Source: Arthrobacter sp.
GTDB lineage: Bacteria; Actinomycetota; Actinomycetes; Actinomycetales; Micrococcaceae
DNA length: 9,872 nucleotides
Direction: 5' to 3'
NCBI GenBank assembly: GCA_025464545.1
Contig: JAODMA010000317.1
Coordinates: 1 to 9,872 of the forward strand
In this document: in pieces, positions 7,011 to 9,872 of the stretch
How the letters are laid out: each line of letters begins with the position of its first letter
Position numbering within the stretch: position 1 is the stretch's first letter
Notes under the pieces: model-generated
Database searches by the model: none
The model's input: the letters and a program-made list of their open reading frames with translations, nothing else
What the model was told of the DNA's origin: nothing
Position numbers and translations under genes: made by a program

Positions 7011-7822
7011 AACTTGGTTACTGTTCCATCACCTGGGGCGGCGTCGTAGGCCACGCCCAAGGCGTCACGAGCGTCAAGGACCTTTTTTACCTGACCCACG
7101 GATCCATGGGTGATGCCGTCCGGGACATCGCATCTGTCGGTTACGAAGGCGTTGAGATGTTCGACGGCAACCTGGTGGAATACGCAGAAAAGCCCGAGGA
7201 GCTCCAAGAGCTCCTGAGCAGCTCCGGGGTCTCCCTGACAAGTGTGTATACCGGGGCCAATTTCATCTATGCCGACATCCTTCCGGACGAAATGCACAGG
7301 ATCCACCGGGCCGCCGAGTTGGCTGCGAACTTCGGAGCTGAACGACTCGTAGTCGGAGGTGGAGCACGGCGTGCGGCCGGAACCAGCGAGGAGGACTATC
7401 GCCGCCTCGGTGAGGCGTTGGACAGCGTAACGGACATTGCGGAAAGCTTCGGGCTGTCGGCTAGCTACCACCCACATCTAAGCACCATCGTGGAGAGCCC
7501 CGACGAGCTGGACAAGCTCATGCCGCTCACCCGGATCGGCTTCTGCCCGGACACCGCCCACCTTGCGGCCGGCGGAGCAGACCCGGCCGCGGTCATCCGG
7601 AAATACTCCGACAGAATCCGGCACGTCCACCTCAAAGACTTCCAGCAGGACCCGTTCAACTTCCTCCCTCTGGGTCAGGGCGAACTCGACTTCCCAGACA
7701 TCCTCGCGGCTATCCGGGAAAGCGGATACGACAGCTGGCTCATGGTCGAACTCGACGGCTACGACGGCGATCCCCGGGAAGCAGCCGAAATCAGCAAGAA
7801 GTATCTCGAGAAGCTCCTCTGA
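7007..7822 (+). CDS. TIM-barrel sugar isomerase/epimerase-type protein, candidate lyase/hydratase (LgdB-like)
   Basis: This 271-residue protein of the xylose-isomerase-like TIM-barrel family (AP endonuclease 2 superfamily, as in IolE inosose dehydratase and tagatose epimerases) is probably divalent-metal dependent. The expected active-site positions are visible: Glu50 in VGYEGVEMFDG, SYHPH (153-157), CPDTAHL (180-186, Asp182 and His185), RHVHLKD (205-211, His208) and MVELDGYDG (246-254, Glu248). Strand five resembles IolE, which dehydrates a keto-sugar, so acid-base chemistry next to a keto group fits. In the levoglucosan route such proteins (LgdB1, LgdB2) perform beta-elimination of 3-keto-levoglucosan and hydration of the resulting glucal; I cannot say which step this copy does. 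Its ATG overlaps the stop of the upstream dehydrogenase gene (ATGA) and GAAAGG lies eight bases before it, so the two proteins should be made together. Confidence 0.88.
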   Translation: MKLGYCSITWGGVVGHAQGVTSVKDLFYLTHGSMGDAVRDIASVGYEGVEMFDGNLVEYAEKPEELQELLSSSGVSLTSVYTGANFIYADILPDEMHRIHRAAELAANFGAERLVVGGGARRAAGTSEEDYRRLGEALDSVTDIAESFGLSASYHPHLSTIVESPDELDKLMPLTRIGFCPDTAHLAAGGADPAAVIRKYSDRIRHVHLKDFQQDPFNFLPLGQGELDFPDILAAIRESGYDSWLMVELDGYDGDPREAAEISKKYLEKLL

Positions 7823-7891
7823 CCATTCATTTGACCGCAAGGGAAGCCAGCCTCGGCGACTCCCCTCTTTTCCGAAAGGAACTTAGTTCAC

Positions 7892-9064
7892 ATGCAGAAC
7901 CTTAACGTCGGCCTCATCGGAGGCGGCTTCATGGGCAAAGCCCACTCCCTCGCTTACGCCGCCATGCCCATGTTCTTCTGGCCAGCACCGGCTCTCCCGG
8001 TCCGCAAGGTCATTGCTGAAGCCAGCGAAGACCTTGCTTCGGAAGCGGCCCGCCGCTTCGGCTTCGAAAACTCCACCTCAGACTGGCGCAGCATCATCGA
8101 CGATCCAGACATCCACGTCGTGGACATTGCAACGCCGAATCACCTCCACGCCGAGATTGCCATAGCCGCGGCCGAAGCAGGCAAGCACATCATCTGCGAA
8201 AAGCCTCTGGCCCGCACCGGCGAAGAGTCCAAGGCCATGTACGACGCGGTCAAAGACAAGGACCTCGTCCACATGGTTGCCTTCAACTACCGGCGGACCC
8301 CTGCCGTTGCGCTGGCAAAGAAGTACATCGAGGAAGGCGCCATTGGCCGCATCCTCAACTTCCGCGGGACTTACCTGCAAGACTGGAGCGCCGACCCCAA
8401 CTCCCCTTTGTCCTGGCGCTTCCAGAAATCGATCGCAGGTTCCGGCGCCCTCGGCGACATCGCCACGCACGTTATTGACATGGCCCGCTACCTCGTCGGC
8501 GAGTTCAGCGCCGTCAACGCCGTCCTGTCCACCTGGATCCCTGAGAGACCCCTCCAAGCGGGCGGCGCCGACGCACTCGGGACCGTACGCGGCGGAGAAG
8601 GCCCACGCGGCCAGGTTGATGTCGACGATGAAGTAATGACGATGATCCGCTTCGCAAACGGAGCCGTGGGATCCGTTGAGGCGACACGCAACGCGCACGG
8701 AAGGAACAACCACATCACCTTCGAAATCCACGGAACCGAAGGCAGCATCGTCTTCAACTACGAACGACGCGACGAACTGCAGGTCTGCTTCGCATCAGAC
8801 CAGGCCGACCGCCGGGGATTCCGCACCGTTTACACCGGCCCGGCCCATCCCTACGGAGAAGGGCTCTGGCCCATCCCTGCTCTCGGCATTGGGTACGGGG
8901 AAACGAAGATCATCGAGGCGTACGACTTTTTCAAAGCCATTGCAGAAGGCGGAAGCGTAAGCCCCAACTTCGCAGACGGCTACCAGGTCGCCCTCATCGA
9001 CGACGCGATCGTCGAGTCCGCTGCAAAAGAATCATGGGTGGAAGTCCCGCAGATCACCGCTTGA
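7892..9064 (+). CDS. lgdA: Levoglucosan dehydrogenase (Gfo/Idh/MocA family)
   Basis: This 390-residue NAD-dependent enzyme oxidises levoglucosan (1,6-anhydro-glucose) at C3 to 3-keto-levoglucosan, the first committed step of its catabolism in the cytosol. The Rossmann domain shows GGGFMG (10-15), ATPNHLHAEIA (80-90) and EKP (103-105) with Lys104. The substrate domain has NYRR (132-135), GTYLQDWSADPNSPLSW (159-175) and LGDIATHVID (187-196), where Asp189 and His193 are the expected active-site pair. From memory, almost the entire sequence, including the unusual N-terminal PMFFWPAPALPVRKV segment, agrees with the structurally studied enzyme of Pseudarthrobacter phenanthrenivorans; no alignment was run. 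The ATG at 7892 follows AAAGGA by 11 bases, slightly long but the only good site. A 69-base gap separates it from the preceding gene, and a perfect stem-loop follows its stop. Confidence 0.88.
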   Translation: MQNLNVGLIGGGFMGKAHSLAYAAMPMFFWPAPALPVRKVIAEASEDLASEAARRFGFENSTSDWRSIIDDPDIHVVDIATPNHLHAEIAIAAAEAGKHIICEKPLARTGEESKAMYDAVKDKDLVHMVAFNYRRTPAVALAKKYIEEGAIGRILNFRGTYLQDWSADPNSPLSWRFQKSIAGSGALGDIATHVIDMARYLVGEFSAVNAVLSTWIPERPLQAGGADALGTVRGGEGPRGQVDVDDEVMTMIRFANGAVGSVEATRNAHGRNNHITFEIHGTEGSIVFNYERRDELQVCFASDQADRRGFRTVYTGPAHPYGEGLWPIPALGIGYGETKIIEAYDFFKAIAEGGSVSPNFADGYQVALIDDAIVESAAKESWVEVPQITA

Positions 9065-9071
9065 TCTAACC

Positions 9072-9100
9072 GGGAGGGACGGTGGAGAGCCGTCCCTCCC
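9072..9100 (+). other. Perfect stem-loop after lgdA
   Basis: GGGAGGGACGG (9072-9082) pairs perfectly with CCGTCCCTCCC (9090-9100) around a seven-base loop. It begins eight bases after the lgdA stop. The following bases are AAAATCC, with no T-run, so a classical terminator is unlikely on this strand. Its position and 11-bp length mirror the hairpin at 3311-3337, suggesting 3' protection of lgdA mRNA or partial termination before the small downstream gene. Confidence 0.8.
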
Positions 9101-9133
9101 AAAATCCCCGGACCATCACCAAGGAAGGCAAAG

Positions 9134-9457
9134 ATGCCCAATCCCCTGCCAACCAGTCAAGAGACAGCAGAAGCCTGGCTAATGCCGGTCTTCATCGCCA
9201 AAGCGGGGCACGAAGCCGACCTTCAAAAAGCCCTCCACGCTCTGCAGACACTAAGCCGGAACGACCCAGGATGCCTGGAGTACACCGTTTTCTCCGACGG
9301 GCAGCGACCCGGCACCTTCGTCCTCTTCGAAGGCTGGGCGCGCAACGAGGACCTCGAAGCCCATAACGAAGAAAACCACGTAAAGGAGTTTGTGGAGGCA
9401 GTGGAACCGCTCTTGGCAGTACCCTTCTCCGTCACTCCCATCACGCCTCTCACCTAA
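9134..9457 (+). CDS. Small ABM-fold protein (putative quinol monooxygenase or isomerase-like)
   Basis: This 107-residue protein has the dimeric alpha/beta ferredoxin-like fold of the antibiotic biosynthesis monooxygenase family (YgiN, LsrG). Landmarks are the first strand [14 protein letters not shown] (17-30), the helix to about 43, then [13 protein letters not shown] (43-55), the strand [17 protein letters not shown] (61-77), NEENHVKEF (78-86) and a hydrophobic end. The family is functionally broad: some members oxidise quinols without cofactor, while LsrG isomerises a phosphorylated signalling sugar. No catalytic role can be read here. The gene has a good ribosome binding site (AAGGAAGG, 9121-9128) and lies between lgdA and another sugar-enzyme gene in the same direction, so a role in the same pathway is likely. 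A helper that handles a reactive keto or enediol intermediate is one possibility, and this is an inference. Confidence 0.87.
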   Translation: MPNPLPTSQETAEAWLMPVFIAKAGHEADLQKALHALQTLSRNDPGCLEYTVFSDGQRPGTFVLFEGWARNEDLEAHNEENHVKEFVEAVEPLLAVPFSVTPITPLT

Positions 9458-9473
9458 TCCTACGGAGCCTGAT

Positions 9474-9872
<399 letters not shown>

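Noticed and set aside
7823..7891. Internal promoter before lgdA
   Set aside because: A TTGACC-like hexamer is present, but nothing resembling a -10 box follows at 16-18 bases and no operator copy is present. The gap looks like an ordinary intercistronic spacer.

Overview
The window looks like chromosomal DNA of a high-GC actinobacterium, most likely Arthrobacter, Pseudarthrobacter or a close relative in the Micrococcaceae. Codons strongly prefer G or C in the third position, Shine-Dalgarno sequences are actinobacterial in style, and the gene at 7892-9064 closely matches what I remember of the levoglucosan dehydrogenase studied in Pseudarthrobacter phenanthrenivorans. I had no database, so the organism and that match come from memory and pattern recognition.

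Layout. Bases 1-250 hold a doubtful small reading frame that is open at the left edge. A LacI-family repressor (313-1401) is read leftward. The 214-base divergent gap (1402-1615) carries a strong promoter-like pair (TTGACA, 17 bases, TACGAT) overlaid by three tandem copies of the palindrome CGTAAACGTTTACG, whose centres are 22 and 21 bases apart. Everything to the right is read rightward as one apparent operon: an unknown 160-residue protein; a lipoprotein sugar-binding protein; a double-domain ABC ATPase; an RbsC-type permease; a Gfo/Idh/MocA dehydrogenase; a TIM-barrel isomerase/epimerase-type protein translationally overlapped with it; a second Gfo/Idh/MocA enzyme (levoglucosan dehydrogenase, lgdA); a small antibiotic-biosynthesis-monooxygenase (ABM) fold protein; and a second TIM-barrel protein cut off by the right edge. 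Two perfect 11-bp stem-loops without T-tracts lie directly after the binding-protein gene and after lgdA.

How the parts fit. The published levoglucosan route (LgdA, LgdB1, LgdB2 and LgdC, described in Bacillus smithii) oxidises the anhydrosugar at C3, opens the 1,6-anhydro bridge by beta-elimination, adds water to give 3-keto-glucose, and reduces that to glucose. This window holds two Gfo/Idh/MocA enzymes and two TIM-barrel proteins of the isomerase/epimerase type, which is the same set of enzyme classes, next to an import system and a local repressor. The simplest reading is an inducible levoglucosan (or related anhydrosugar or glycoside) import and catabolism operon. The assignment is strong for lgdA and inferred for the others. 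The unknown first cistron and the ABM protein have no place in the published four-step route and are the most likely sources of new biology. The operon clearly continues past the right edge.
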